A stretch of DNA of 7,677 nt, from the NCBI GenBank assembly GCA_003558415.1, contig PWLT01000039.1:1-7677 (forward strand). Reading direction: 5' to 3'. The DNA comes from Hyphomicrobiales bacterium (GTDB taxonomy: Bacteria > Pseudomonadota > Alphaproteobacteria > Rhodobacterales > Rhodobacteraceae). The position numbers were made by a program, and so were the translations under genes. How positions within the stretch are numbered: position 1 is the first letter of the stretch; each line of letters opens with the position of its first letter. Shown piece after piece: positions 1 through 5,939 of the stretch. The notes beneath the pieces were generated by a model. The model made no database searches. It was not told the DNA's origin and worked only from the letters and a program-made list of their open reading frames with translations.

Positions 1-1767
1 CTTCCGGTACAGCCTATGGCGCACCAGTATCTCGTGACCGCGGACATTCCCGAAATCTACAATCGCAGCGAAGAGTTCCCGCATGTGATGGACCCGGGTG
101 GCGAGAGCTATCTGCGTCAGGAGGGGCGCGGGCTGTGCATCGGCTTCTATGAGCAGCCCTGCGAGGCCTGGGCCGTCGACGGCACGCCCTGGGAGTTCGG
201 CCACGAGCTGCTGCCCGACCAGTTCGACAAGATCGAGGATTCGGTGGCCTTCGCCTATCGCCGCTTTCCGGTGCTGGAGCGCGCCGGCGTCAAGTCGGTC
301 ATCCACGGCCCCTTCACCTTCGCCCCCGACGGCAACCCGCTGATCGGCCCGGTGCCGGGGGTGCGCAACTACTGGGCGGCCGCAGCGGTGATGGCGGGGT
401 TCAGCCAGGCGGGCGGCATGGGGCTGGCGCTGGCGCAATGGATGGTCGAGGGCGCGCCCGATCGCGACCCCTCGGGCTTCGACGTGGCGCGCTTTGGCAA
501 CTGGACGACGCCGGGCTACACCGTGCCAAAGGTGGTCGAGAACTATCGCAACCGCTTTTCGGTGGCCTATCCCAACGAGGAACTGCCCGCCGCGCGGCCC
601 TTCCGCACCACGCCCATGTATGACCGTTTTGATGCGATGGGCGCGGTCTGGGGCCAGCAATACGGGCTGGAGGTGATCAACTACTTCGCCCAAGGCAATG
701 AGCCGCGCTATGAGACGCCGAGCTTCCGGCGCTCCAACGCGTGGGAGGCCACGGCGCGCGAGGCGGCCGCCGTGCGCGGGGGCGTGGGCATCAACGAGGT
801 GCAGAATTTCGGCAAGTATCGCGTCACCGGCCCCAATGCGCGCGCCTGGCTCGACCGGATCATGGCCGGGCGCATTCCTGCGCCGGGGCGGCTGAGCCTG
901 ACACCGATGCTTGATGAGCGCGGCCGGCTGATGGGCGATCTGACCGTGAGCACGCTGGGTGATGATGAATTCCAGATCACCGCCTCCTATGGCGCGCAGG
1001 GCTGGCACATGCGCTGGTTCGAGGCGCATATGGATGAGGGCGTCACACTCGAGAACGTCTCGGACGCGCGCACCGGCTTCCAGATCGCGGGGCCGAAAGC
1101 GCGCGACCTGCTGGCGCGGGTAACCTCGACCGATGTCGGCGCAAATGCCCTCCGGTTTCTCGACGTGCGGCGCATGACGCTGGGCATGGCCGATTGCATC
1201 GTCCAGCGGGTGAGCTACACCGGCGATCTGGGATATGAGATCTTCACCGACCATATGAGCCAGCGCCATCTTTGGGATGTCTTGTGGGCCGCCGGGCAGG
1301 AGATGGGGCTGCGCCCCTTCGGCATGCGCGCGATGATGTCGCTGAGGCTGGACCGGTTCTTCGGCAGTTGGGGGCGGGAGTATTCGCCCGACTACACGCC
1401 CGGCGAGACCGGGCTCGACCGCTTCATCGCCTGGAAGAAGCCCGTGGACTTCATCGGCCGCACGGCGGCAGAGGCCGAGCGTGCGAAGGGCGCGGCACGC
1501 CGGCTCTGCGCCTTCACAGTGGAGGCCGATGACGCCGATGTGGTGGCATGGGAGCCGATCTGGCTCGACGGCGCGGTGCAGGGATTCTGCACATCGGGAG
1601 GTTATTCGCACCATGCCGGCACATCGGTTGCTCTGGGATTCCTGCCCGCAGGAAGGGCGGGCGAGGATGGGCTCGACCTCGAGATCGAAATCCTCGGTGA
1701 GCGGCGGCCGGGGCGGCTCGTGACCACACCGCTTTTCGATCCGGACGGCACCCGCATGCGCGGCTGA
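1..1767 (+). CDS. FAD-dependent dimethylglycine/sarcosine dehydrogenase-like protein, 5' end outside window
   Basis: Likely oxidative N-demethylation of dimethylglycine or sarcosine, with the one-carbon unit passed to tetrahydrofolate, in the cytoplasmic glycine-betaine breakdown route. The frame is open from base 1 (LPVQPM...), and the first ATG at 16 lies inside the conserved LPVQPMxHQYLVT stretch, so the true start is upstream. About 588 residues are visible of a family that usually has about 800; the N-terminal Rossmann FAD motif is missing. In order: end of the DAO-type flavin domain (motif HGPFTFAPDGNPLIGP at 304-351); a linker of the FAO_M type around 530-710 (PFRTTPMYDRF); a GCV_T-like folate domain at about 710-1440, with TGDLGYEIF at 1219-1245 and a GLRPFGMRAMMSLRLD stretch after it; and a GCV_T C-terminal barrel at about 1495-1740. 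The family call is firm. The exact substrate (dimethylglycine, sarcosine or a related methylamine) cannot be read here. The gene ends 474 bases before pstS, so it is probably a separate transcription unit. Confidence 0.9.
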   Translation, partial: LPVQPMAHQYLVTADIPEIYNRSEEFPHVMDPGGESYLRQEGRGLCIGFYEQPCEAWAVDGTPWEFGHELLPDQFDKIEDSVAFAYRRFPVLERAGVKSVIHGPFTFAPDGNPLIGPVPGVRNYWAAAAVMAGFSQAGGMGLALAQWMVEGAPDRDPSGFDVARFGNWTTPGYTVPKVVENYRNRFSVAYPNEELPAARPFRTTPMYDRFDAMGAVWGQQYGLEVINYFAQGNEPRYETPSFRRSNAWEATAREAAAVRGGVGINEVQNFGKYRVTGPNARAWLDRIMAGRIPAPGRLSLTPMLDERGRLMGDLTVSTLGDDEFQITASYGAQGWHMRWFEAHMDEGVTLENVSDARTGFQIAGPKARDLLARVTSTDVGANALRFLDVRRMTLGMADCIVQRVSYTGDLGYEIFTDHMSQRHLWDVLWAAGQEMGLRPFGMRAMMSLRLDRFFGSWGREYSPDYTPGETGLDRFIAWKKPVDFIGRTAAEAERAKGAARRLCAFTVEADDADVVAWEPIWLDGAVQGFCTSGGYSHHAGTSVALGFLPAGRAGEDGLDLEIEILGERRPGRLVTTPLFDPDGTRMRG

Positions 1768-1843
1768 GCGAAGTCGCGACGGGCGGCCACCCGCCAGGCA
1801 AGACAGCCCGCGCCACGAATCGCCGCGCCTGACGGAGCGGCAT

Positions 1844-1857
1844 GTCGCCCGGGCGAC
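1844..1857. repeat. Perfect 14-bp palindrome GTCGCCCGGGCGAC
   Basis: The 14 bases equal their own reverse complement. As RNA they could form a 5-bp stem with a CCGG loop. Short flanks (ATGT at 1842-1845 and ACAT at 1861-1864) give a little further, offset symmetry. It lies 77 bases after the dehydrogenase stop and about 390 bases before pstS. It could help end transcription or be a protein site, but no T run follows and no family match is known to me. In GC-rich DNA a chance origin is possible. Confidence 0.45.
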
Positions 1858-1896
1858 GACACATCGCATTCGCGCACGCTCTCCCTGCCTGGACGC

Positions 1897-1913
1897 GGCG
1901 GAGCTGATCCGCC
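1897..1913 (+). other. Small hairpin downstream of the dehydrogenase gene
   Basis: GGCGGA at 1897-1902 pairs with TCCGCC at 1908-1913 around a 5-base loop (GCTGA). It lies about 130 bases after the upstream stop codon. There is no T run behind it, so if it stops transcription it would need Rho or act only as an mRNA 3'-end stabiliser. The stem is clear in the sequence; the function is inference. Confidence 0.35.
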
Positions 1914-2127
1914 TGAACACCCCCGGCTGCGCCACGCTCGGGATTTCGGCAAACTGAGCCGTCTCTGTTGAGCAATCTTTTTCGGGCAGCCTGATCCGGC
2001 AAAGCGATTCCGACACATGGGTTCCTCTTTTGCCCTGCATTCTCCTGCGGCCTGCGGGGGTGCGGGGCAAGATCCATGACTTGCGTGATTCTCGGTCAGA
2101 GGCAGCGGGAGTGTCCGGACCGGCTCA

Positions 2128-2145
2128 GTGTCATGGAGTTGTTAC
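2128..2145 (+). promoter_or_regulatory. Pho box (PhoB binding site) upstream of pstS
   Basis: GTGTCAT-GGAG-TTGTTAC matches the PhoB site pattern CTGTCAT-N4-CTGTCA(T/C), with 6/7 and 5/7 agreement and the correct 11-bp repeat. Continuing the repeat, the position at 2150 is poor (CCTTGGG) but the next, at 2161-2167 (GCGTCAC), again agrees at 5/7 and is exactly in phase. This suggests an extended PhoB array. The site ends 96 bases before the pstS ATG. Pst operons are classic Pho regulon members, so context supports it: phosphate starvation should activate PhoB, which would bind here and recruit RNA polymerase. Confidence 0.75.
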
Positions 2146-2177
2146 AGGACCTTGGGAAAAGCGTCACACGACTCGGC

Positions 2178-2183
2178 TAGCCA
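2178..2183 (+). promoter_or_regulatory. Possible -10 element of the PhoB-dependent pstS promoter
   Basis: TAGCCA starts 11 bases after the end of the in-phase half-site at 2161-2167, about the distance at which PhoB-activated promoters place their -10 box. The match to TATAAT is only partial (T, A and the fifth-position A are not all in register), so this is a guess from spacing. If right, transcription would start near 2190 with a leader of about 50 bases. Confidence 0.25.
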
Positions 2184-2190
2184 ATTGGTG

Positions 2191-2202
2191 CCGGACATCC
2201 GG
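2191..2202. repeat. Inverted repeat CCGGA-CA-TCCGG in the pstS leader
   Basis: CCGGA at 2191-2195 is complementary to TCCGG at 2198-2202, with two bases between. Next to it, CCGGTCCG at 2199-2206 is the exact reverse complement of CGGACCGG at 2116-2123, on the other side of the Pho box. The repeats are visible; whether they act as an operator, a DNA loop or an RNA leader structure is unknown. Confidence 0.4.
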
Positions 2203-2230
2203 TCCGTCCTGGTCAATGACCGATAACCCT

Positions 2231-2236
2231 GAGGAG
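2231..2236 (+). promoter_or_regulatory. Ribosome binding site of pstS
   Basis: GAGGAG lies 5 bases before the ATG at 2242, a strong Shine-Dalgarno match at good spacing. It fixes the pstS start and fits high translation of the binding protein. Confidence 0.85.
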
Positions 2237-2241
2237 ATGAC

Positions 2242-3210
2242 ATGACACGTCTCGCCACCCTGCTGACTGCCAGTGTTGCCGCTGGCGCTCTTGCCGCCGC
2301 TGCCAACGCCCAGAGCGTCGACCCCAATCTGCCGTCCTACGAGGCCGCCTCCGGCGTGTCCGGGAACCTCGTCTCGATCGGCTCGGATACGCTCAACAAC
2401 CAGATGACGCTGTGGTCGGAAGGCTTCCGCAATTTCTATCCGAATGTCGCCATCCAGATTCAGGGGGCCGGATCGGGCACCGCCCCACCCGCGCTGGTCG
2501 AGGGCACCGCGCAGTTCGGGCCGATGTCGCGCCCGATGCGCGACTCGGAGATCGAGGAATTCGAGGAGCGCTACGGCTATGAGCCGATCCCCATGCGGGG
2601 CGCCATCGATGCCATCGGCGTCTTCGTGCACCGCGACAACCCGGTCACCTGCGTGTCGATGCAAGAAATCGATGCAATTTTCTCGTCCACCCGTGCTGGC
2701 GGCGCGGACGAGGCGATCACCACCTGGGGCCAGGTCGGGGCAACCGGTGAATGGGCTGACCGCCCCATCGCCATGTATGGTCGCAACTCGGCCTCGGGCA
2801 CCTATGGCTACTTCCGCTCGGTCGCCCTGTTCGGCGGCGACTACAGCCCGGAAGTGCGTGAACAGCCCGGTTCCTCGACCGTGATCCAGGGCGTTGCCTC
2901 GGACGTCAACGGCATCGGCTATTCGGGCGTGGGCTATGCCACTGCGGATGTGCGTGCACTTGAAGTCCGTGGCGATGATGGTGAGTGCTACTCAACCGAT
3001 GCTGCGCCCGATGGCTCCTACCCGATCGCGCGCTTTCTCTACATTTACATGAATGTCGACCCCAACGCCGAGATGGAGCCGCTGCGCGCCGAATTCGTGC
3101 GTTATGTCTACAGCCAGCAGGGCCAGGAGGACGTGCTGCGCGCCGGCTTCTTCCCGGTCAACCAGAGGGTGGCCGAGATGGATCTGGCCGCCTTCGGCCT
3201 GACGGACTGA
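2242..3210 (+). CDS. pstS: Phosphate ABC transporter periplasmic substrate-binding protein PstS
   Basis: Binds inorganic phosphate in the periplasm and hands it to the PstC-PstA permease. The 322-residue product begins with a Sec signal peptide (Arg3, hydrophobic 4-21, AxA-type site ANA|Q after residue 23). Ligand-site motifs expected of PstS can be read: GSDT at 47-50, GAGSGT at 75-80, FGPMSRPM at 92-99 and R181-N-S-A-S-G-T187, the last matching the Arg...Ser-Gly-Thr phosphate loop of the family. Two cysteines in the mature protein (137 and 249) could form a disulfide. Length is normal for PstS. The SRPM motif replaces the SDAP of E. coli PstS, placing it in the subfamily with GSDT and GPMSR(K/P)M motifs. 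It is the first gene of the operon, with a Pho box and strong ribosome binding site ahead and pstC 84 bases behind. Phosphate as ligand is strongly supported by context. Confidence 0.95.
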   Translation: MTRLATLLTASVAAGALAAAANAQSVDPNLPSYEAASGVSGNLVSIGSDTLNNQMTLWSEGFRNFYPNVAIQIQGAGSGTAPPALVEGTAQFGPMSRPMRDSEIEEFEERYGYEPIPMRGAIDAIGVFVHRDNPVTCVSMQEIDAIFSSTRAGGADEAITTWGQVGATGEWADRPIAMYGRNSASGTYGYFRSVALFGGDYSPEVREQPGSSTVIQGVASDVNGIGYSGVGYATADVRALEVRGDDGECYSTDAAPDGSYPIARFLYIYMNVDPNAEMEPLRAEFVRYVYSQQGQEDVLRAGFFPVNQRVAEMDLAAFGLTD

Positions 3211-3226
3211 TCCAACAGCAAGCCAA

Positions 3227-3253
3227 GGCCGGCGCGCAGCCTGTGCGCCGGTC
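3227..3253 (+). other. Strong GC hairpin between pstS and pstC
   Basis: CCGGCGC at 3229-3235 pairs with GCGCCGG at 3245-3251. The outer bases extend the stem by a G-T and a G-C pair (3227-3228 with 3252-3253), and part of the 9-base interior can also pair. No T run follows (CCTCATTC), so full termination is unlikely. Hairpins at this place, after the binding-protein gene of ABC transporter operons, often protect the upstream mRNA or partly stop transcription, giving more binding protein than permease. That role is inferred here. Confidence 0.6.
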
Positions 3254-3265
3254 CCTCATTCAGTA

Positions 3266-3298
3266 ATGCAGCGCGCCCAAACCATGGATTCCCCATGA
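3266..3298 (+). other. Possible 10-codon leader reading frame ending on the pstC start (ATGA overlap)
   Basis: ATG at 3266 opens a frame reading MQRAQTMDSP and stopping at TGA 3296-3298, which shares the bases ATGA with the pstC start at 3295. A second in-frame ATG lies at 3284. Neither pstC nor this frame has a clear Shine-Dalgarno sequence, so translation of the short frame could bring ribosomes onto pstC. Codon composition gives no proof at this length, and chance is a fair alternative. Confidence 0.2.
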
Positions 3299-5928
3299 CC
3301 GATACCACCTCATCGCAAGGCCACAGCGCCAAGGCCCGCGCCGAACGCAAGCGCCAGCGCAGCCTGGACACCCGCCGCTCCGTCATCTGGGGCGAGAGGA
3401 TCGCGGGCGGGGTGATCACCGTGGGCGGGCTGATGGTCATCGTGGCCGTCATCGGCATCATGGTCTTCCTGTTTCGCGTGGTCATGCCGCTGATGGCGGG
3501 TGGCGAGCTTCTGGGAAACACGCGCTACCAGCTCGACACCGACCAGGACGTGATCTGGGTGAACGGGGACGAGTTCCAGACACTGGGCCTTGCCGTCGCC
3601 GCCGAGGGGCGGGTGATCACCTATCACGTGCCGACCGGCACGGAGGTGTCGCGCGAGCAATTCGATTTCGAAGGCGCCGAGGTCACCGCCGTTGCGGGCA
3701 CTCTGTCGCGTAATCAGGTTGCCTTCGGCTTCGATGACGGCACGGTGCGCTTTGCCGGACTGGGATTCGAAGCGGTGTCGACCTCGCGCCGCAACCTGCC
3801 AGAGGATCTTGTCGAGATTGATGAACGGGACCGGATGCGCGACGGCCGCGTCTATACCGAGGTGGGCACCGGCGATTTTCGTACCTTGTCGAGCGTGGTC
3901 GAGCTGGGCGCGGCCGAGGTGGTCTCGGAGCGCCCGATCATCGCTGTGGATTACCGCGTCGGTGGCACGCGCGAGCGCCCGACACTGTCCTTCGCGACGG
4001 TGGACACAGACAACGCGGTGCGGGTCAGCCGCTCGCGCGTCCAGGTCAACATGATGACCGGCGAGGAAACCGTGACGACAACGACCACCGAGTTGCCCAC
4101 GCCCGAGCTGGCGCCTGGTGAGACGGTGACGGGGATACTGCTCTCGGGTGGTGCGGACCGGGCCCTGGTGTCGACCGATGACGGCGTGGTATTCCGCTAC
4201 GATCTGCGGAACATGGACAACCCGCGCATGGCCGAACGCCGGCGCGTCGCGGATGATGGTGTGGCCGTCACCGCGATGACCTATCTCTCGGGCGAGGAAT
4301 CGCTGGTCGTCGGGGGCGCGGACGGCTCGCTCAATGTCCTTTTTCAACTGCAGACCGGCACCGATGCCACGAGTGACGGGCGCGAGCTCGTGCGTGCACG
4401 CACGCATGTGCCGATGCCCGCAGCCGTCGTGGATCTCTCCGAGGCGCAGCGGCAGAAGGAGTTCTCGGCAGTAGACGCCGATGGCAATGTCTGGGTGCAT
4501 CATTCCACCTCCGATCAGGTGCTGTTCGAGCTGGCCCGCTCGGGTGATGTGACGACGAATTCCAGCGCGATGATCTTTCCGCGCTCCGACGGGGTGATGC
4601 TGGTCAGTCAGGGTGGCGAGGTCGAGGCCTGGCAATACCGCCAGCGCCACCCCGAGGTCACGCTGGGCGTGCTCTTCGGGCGCATCTGGTATGAGGGCTA
4701 CGACGCGCCGGCCTTCGTCTGGCAATCGACCGCCGGCACCGACCTGGCCGAGCCGAAATACTCCCTCGTGCCGCTGATCTTCGGCACCACCAAGGCGGCC
4801 TTCTACGCGATGCTTTTCGCGGTGCCCATCGCGCTGGGGGCGGCGATCTATACCTCGGAATTCGTGGACCGGCGCGTGCGCGCGACGGTCAAACCGGTGA
4901 TGGAGCTGATGGAGAGCCTGCCCACCGTGGTGCTTGGCTTCGTCGCCGCGCTGGTGCTCGCACCGCTGGTCGAGGAATGGATCGGTGCCGTGCTGCTGGG
5001 CTTCTTCGCGCTGCCCATGGGCTTGATGCTGGGCGCCTTCACCTGGCAGGCGCTGCCCGCGCGGGTGGCGCTGCGGCTCGACGGGTTCCCCAAGTTCATC
5101 CTGATGGGTCTGTCGATCCTGGTCGCGGCCTGGGTCGCGCTGCAGCTCGGGCCGACCATGGAGCGCCTCCTGTTCTTCGGTGATTTCAAGGCCTGGACGA
5201 CGGGGCGCATCGGAACCGGCACGCCCTTCATGTTCCTGATCCTGCTGCCGCTGGCCTATGTTGCGGTCGCCTGGAGCTTTCGCAAGACGCTGGGCCACCA
5301 TTACCGCGCCCTTCTCGGCCAGCGCGATCGTTCGGCGGCGGGGCGGCTGGACGCGCTGCGCTGGCTGGTTCTGCTCGCGGCGGCGATGGGGCTCAGCCTT
5401 GGCGTGGCCAGCCTCCTGACCGCGCTGGGCTATGACCCGCGCGGCGGGCTCATCGACAGCTATCAGCAGCGCAATGCGCTGGTGGTCGGCTTCGTGATGG
5501 CCTTCGCGGTGATCCCCAACATCTACACGCTTGCCGAGGACGCGCTGAACTCGGTGCCCGCGCATCTGCGCGCGGGCTCGCTGGCCTGCGGGGCATCGCC
5601 CTGGCAGACCTCGATCTGGGTGATCCTGCCAACCGCCGCATCGGGGGTGTTCTCGGCGATCATGATGGGCATGGGCCGCGCCGTGGGCGAGACGATGATC
5701 GTGGTCATGGCTGCAGGCAACACCCCGATCATGGAGTGGAACATCTTTTCGGGGCTGCGCACGCTCTCGGCCAATATCGCCATCGAGCTGCCCGAGGCGG
5801 TGCGCGACGGCACCAACTACCGGGTGCTGTTTCTCGCCGCGCTGACGCTGTTCATCATGACCTTCGTCATCAACACCCTTGCCGAACTCATCCGCCAGCG
5901 CTTTCGCAAGCGCGCCTTCCAGCTTTGA
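3295..5928 (+). CDS. pstC: Phosphate ABC transporter permease PstC, long form with propeller-like periplasmic domain
   Basis: One of the two membrane subunits forming the phosphate channel driven by PstB. It has 877 residues against about 320 for E. coli PstC. In order: a Lys/Arg-rich cytoplasmic tail (1-35); a membrane segment (about 36-62); an extracytoplasmic region of about 425 residues (63-487) with several beta-strand repeats of the DGxV type (around 130-157, 278-305, 323-351, 378-415 and 423-448) resembling WD40/propeller blades; then the permease core. The core has membrane segments near 493-520 and 543-560, four more near 562-584, 601-620, 645-661 and 690-712, one at 728-747, the EAA coupling loop at 748-779 (EDALNSV...GSLACGAS...ILP), GRAVGETM at 794-801 and a final segment at 844-868. 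The ATG at 3295 is chosen because the positive tail before the first membrane segment is typical; no clear Shine-Dalgarno precedes it. pstA follows 11 bases downstream. Long PstC forms are known in other Proteobacteria, so this is not a fusion error. Confidence 0.93.
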   Translation: MTDTTSSQGHSAKARAERKRQRSLDTRRSVIWGERIAGGVITVGGLMVIVAVIGIMVFLFRVVMPLMAGGELLGNTRYQLDTDQDVIWVNGDEFQTLGLAVAAEGRVITYHVPTGTEVSREQFDFEGAEVTAVAGTLSRNQVAFGFDDGTVRFAGLGFEAVSTSRRNLPEDLVEIDERDRMRDGRVYTEVGTGDFRTLSSVVELGAAEVVSERPIIAVDYRVGGTRERPTLSFATVDTDNAVRVSRSRVQVNMMTGEETVTTTTTELPTPELAPGETVTGILLSGGADRALVSTDDGVVFRYDLRNMDNPRMAERRRVADDGVAVTAMTYLSGEESLVVGGADGSLNVLFQLQTGTDATSDGRELVRARTHVPMPAAVVDLSEAQRQKEFSAVDADGNVWVHHSTSDQVLFELARSGDVTTNSSAMIFPRSDGVMLVSQGGEVEAWQYRQRHPEVTLGVLFGRIWYEGYDAPAFVWQSTAGTDLAEPKYSLVPLIFGTTKAAFYAMLFAVPIALGAAIYTSEFVDRRVRATVKPVMELMESLPTVVLGFVAALVLAPLVEEWIGAVLLGFFALPMGLMLGAFTWQALPARVALRLDGFPKFILMGLSILVAAWVALQLGPTMERLLFFGDFKAWTTGRIGTGTPFMFLILLPLAYVAVAWSFRKTLGHHYRALLGQRDRSAAGRLDALRWLVLLAAAMGLSLGVASLLTALGYDPRGGLIDSYQQRNALVVGFVMAFAVIPNIYTLAEDALNSVPAHLRAGSLACGASPWQTSIWVILPTAASGVFSAIMMGMGRAVGETMIVVMAAGNTPIMEWNIFSGLRTLSANIAIELPEAVRDGTNYRVLFLAALTLFIMTFVINTLAELIRQRFRKRAFQL

Positions 5929-5932
5929 GGGG
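5927..5932 (+). promoter_or_regulatory. Ribosome binding site of pstA, overlapping the pstC stop
   Basis: GAGGGG includes the last two bases of the pstC TGA and lies 7 bases before the pstA ATG. It fixes the start and indicates coupled translation of the two permease subunits. Confidence 0.75.
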
Positions 5933-5939
5933 CCGACCC

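Larger units (their letters stand above)
1768..2241. other. Intergenic region without a gene; palindromes plus pstS promoter
   Basis: No convincing gene is seen in these 474 bases. The open frames here lack family motifs, and the one reaching 2245 overlaps the pstS start. The first part is GC-rich and holds several inverted repeats: 1782-1786/1791-1795 (GGCGG/CCGCC, 4-base loop), a perfect 14-bp palindrome at 1844-1857 and a 6-bp stem at 1897-1902/1908-1913. None is followed by a T run, so none is a classical intrinsic terminator. A lone T5 run at 1978-1982 follows only a weak potential stem (1924-1928/1957-1961). From about 1960 the base composition is less GC-rich, as expected of a promoter region, and the Pho box lies at 2128-2145. 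Confidence 0.7.

Noticed and set aside
1781..1795. GGCGG/CCGCC stem just after the dehydrogenase stop as an intrinsic terminator
   Set aside because: Only 5 bp, and followed by mixed sequence rather than a T run; not enough for a terminator call.
2044..2057. Tandem CCTGCGG repeat
   Set aside because: Two copies of 7 bases in GC-rich DNA are expected by chance, and there is no further array.
1514..2077. - strand frames of 187 and 138 codons running from the dehydrogenase 3' end into the gap
   Set aside because: Arg/Pro/Ala-rich products without motifs, overlapping a well-supported gene on the other strand; typical of high-GC DNA.
2030..2245. A 71-codon + strand frame just before pstS
   Set aside because: It runs through the Pho box and the pstS ribosome binding site and overlaps the pstS start, with no family motif. 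The regulatory reading of this region explains it better.
1..3210. Functional link between the dehydrogenase and the pst genes
   Set aside because: The 474-base gap with its own Pho-type promoter separates them, and the pathways are unrelated; adjacency alone is not evidence.
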